64,000 nucleotides of DNA from Deinococcus metalli (GTDB taxonomy: Bacteria; Deinococcota; Deinococci; Deinococcales; Deinococcaceae). The stretch covers positions 203,925 to 267,924 of the forward strand of contig NZ_JACHFK010000007.1 of assembly GCF_014201805.1 (NCBI RefSeq). The letters run 5' to 3'. The translations under genes were made by a program, and so were the position numbers. The notes beneath the pieces were generated by a model, which saw nothing but the letters and a program-made list of their open reading frames with translations, searched no databases and had not been told where the DNA came from. Positions 63,845-64,000 of this stretch are shown here, piece by piece; positions within the stretch are counted from its first letter, which is position 1, and each line of letters opens with the position of its first letter.

Positions 63845-64000
63845 ATGAAGACCACCCCGACCGCCGTGCTGGCCCTGACCGCCGCCTCTATCCTCTCGAC
63901 CGCCACGGCGGCACCGAAGATCAGCGCGCAGAGCATCATCGTGAACCCGACGACGCCGGACCTGAGCGTGTCGGTGCGGGTGGACAAGGACACCAGCGGG
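63845..64000 (+). CDS. DUF4384-type exported protein (3' end beyond window)
   Basis: 52 visible codons from ATG 63845. Signal peptide to TAA-APK, then SAQSIIVNPTTPDLSVSVRVDKD, the typical N-terminus of DUF4384 exported proteins of Deinococcus. CACACT ends seven bases before the ATG (leaderless-type). Function unknown. Confidence 0.78.
   Translation, partial: MKTTPTAVLALTAASILSTATAAPKISAQSIIVNPTTPDLSVSVRVDKDTSG

Overview
This window is 64 kb of GC-rich bacterial chromosome that looks like the core genome of a Deinococcus species. The evidence for that genus is indirect but consistent. Gene content matches, including a DUF4384 exported protein, a CtaG-type oxidase assembly cluster, a stand-alone nucleotidyltransferase of the CC-/A-adding kind, and a Gre factor with a Gfh1-like acidic tip. 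Many genes have a -10 hexamer (TANNNT) ending 6-7 bases before the start codon, with no ribosome binding site, which is the leaderless-mRNA layout reported for Deinococcus. I see no insertion sequence, prophage, CRISPR array or plasmid gene.

Layout. 1-5.5 kb: clpP-clpX protease genes (clpX cut by the window edge), an aldo/keto reductase, RNase J and tRNA-Glu. 5.5-15.4 kb: dnaX, a secreted glycosyl-hydrolase-like protein, a LacI-family regulator with its own palindromic operator, a three-gene copper-delivery operon for cytochrome oxidase (PCuAC, SCO1, CtaG), a poorly characterised dehydrogenase-like protein, xpt and a phosphodiesterase. 15.4-21.3 kb: a propionyl/acyl-CoA carboxylase beta subunit behind a TetR/PaaR-type operator, a very unusual tRNA-Ser-like gene, a quinone oxidoreductase, and a MarR regulator between two cytochrome P450 genes. 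21.3-33.7 kb: a CAP-domain lipoprotein, tsaB, citrate synthase, an MBL-fold hydrolase, a metallophosphoesterase, several exported or envelope proteins (PEGA, beta-propeller, ComEA-like, malectin-like), tatA and an orphan sugar-binding protein. 33.8-42.5 kb: tRNA-Ala, guaB, a second beta-propeller protein, a hemolysin-III-type membrane protein, a site-2 protease, a tRNA nucleotidyltransferase-like enzyme, an HtrA protease, a GrpB/adenylyltransferase fusion and Hsp33. 42.7-58 kb: an OppA-type binding protein, a NarL-type response regulator with a large GAF/PAS kinase, an MFS transporter, a Gre-family factor, lysS, a ROK regulator with a three-gene sugar ABC importer (no ATPase gene), and a second histidine kinase. 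58-64 kb: a short transcribed-looking region with a canonical terminator, a tandem GNAT protein, a DUF99 protein, and a MarR-controlled operon resembling Bacillus mhq genes (two ring-cleaving dioxygenases and a carboxylesterase).

Functional groupings. Protein quality control is represented by ClpXP, HtrA, Hsp33 and the site-2 protease. Solute uptake is represented by three substrate-binding proteins and one permease pair. Small ligand-controlled redox units are represented by MarR/P450, MarR/mhq and PaaR-like/pccB. The most unusual item is the 117-nt tRNA-Ser-like gene at 17053-17169: its body is serine-type and appears intact, but it has a 19-bp variable-arm hairpin, a non-serine anticodon loop and no U33. 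Other points worth checking are an 8-G slippery run in dnaX that would give a gamma-like product, the altered Gre tip, and stacked operators upstream of the mhq-like operon. Apart from Shine-Dalgarno and -10 matches, all functional calls rest on motif recognition from memory; no database search was run.
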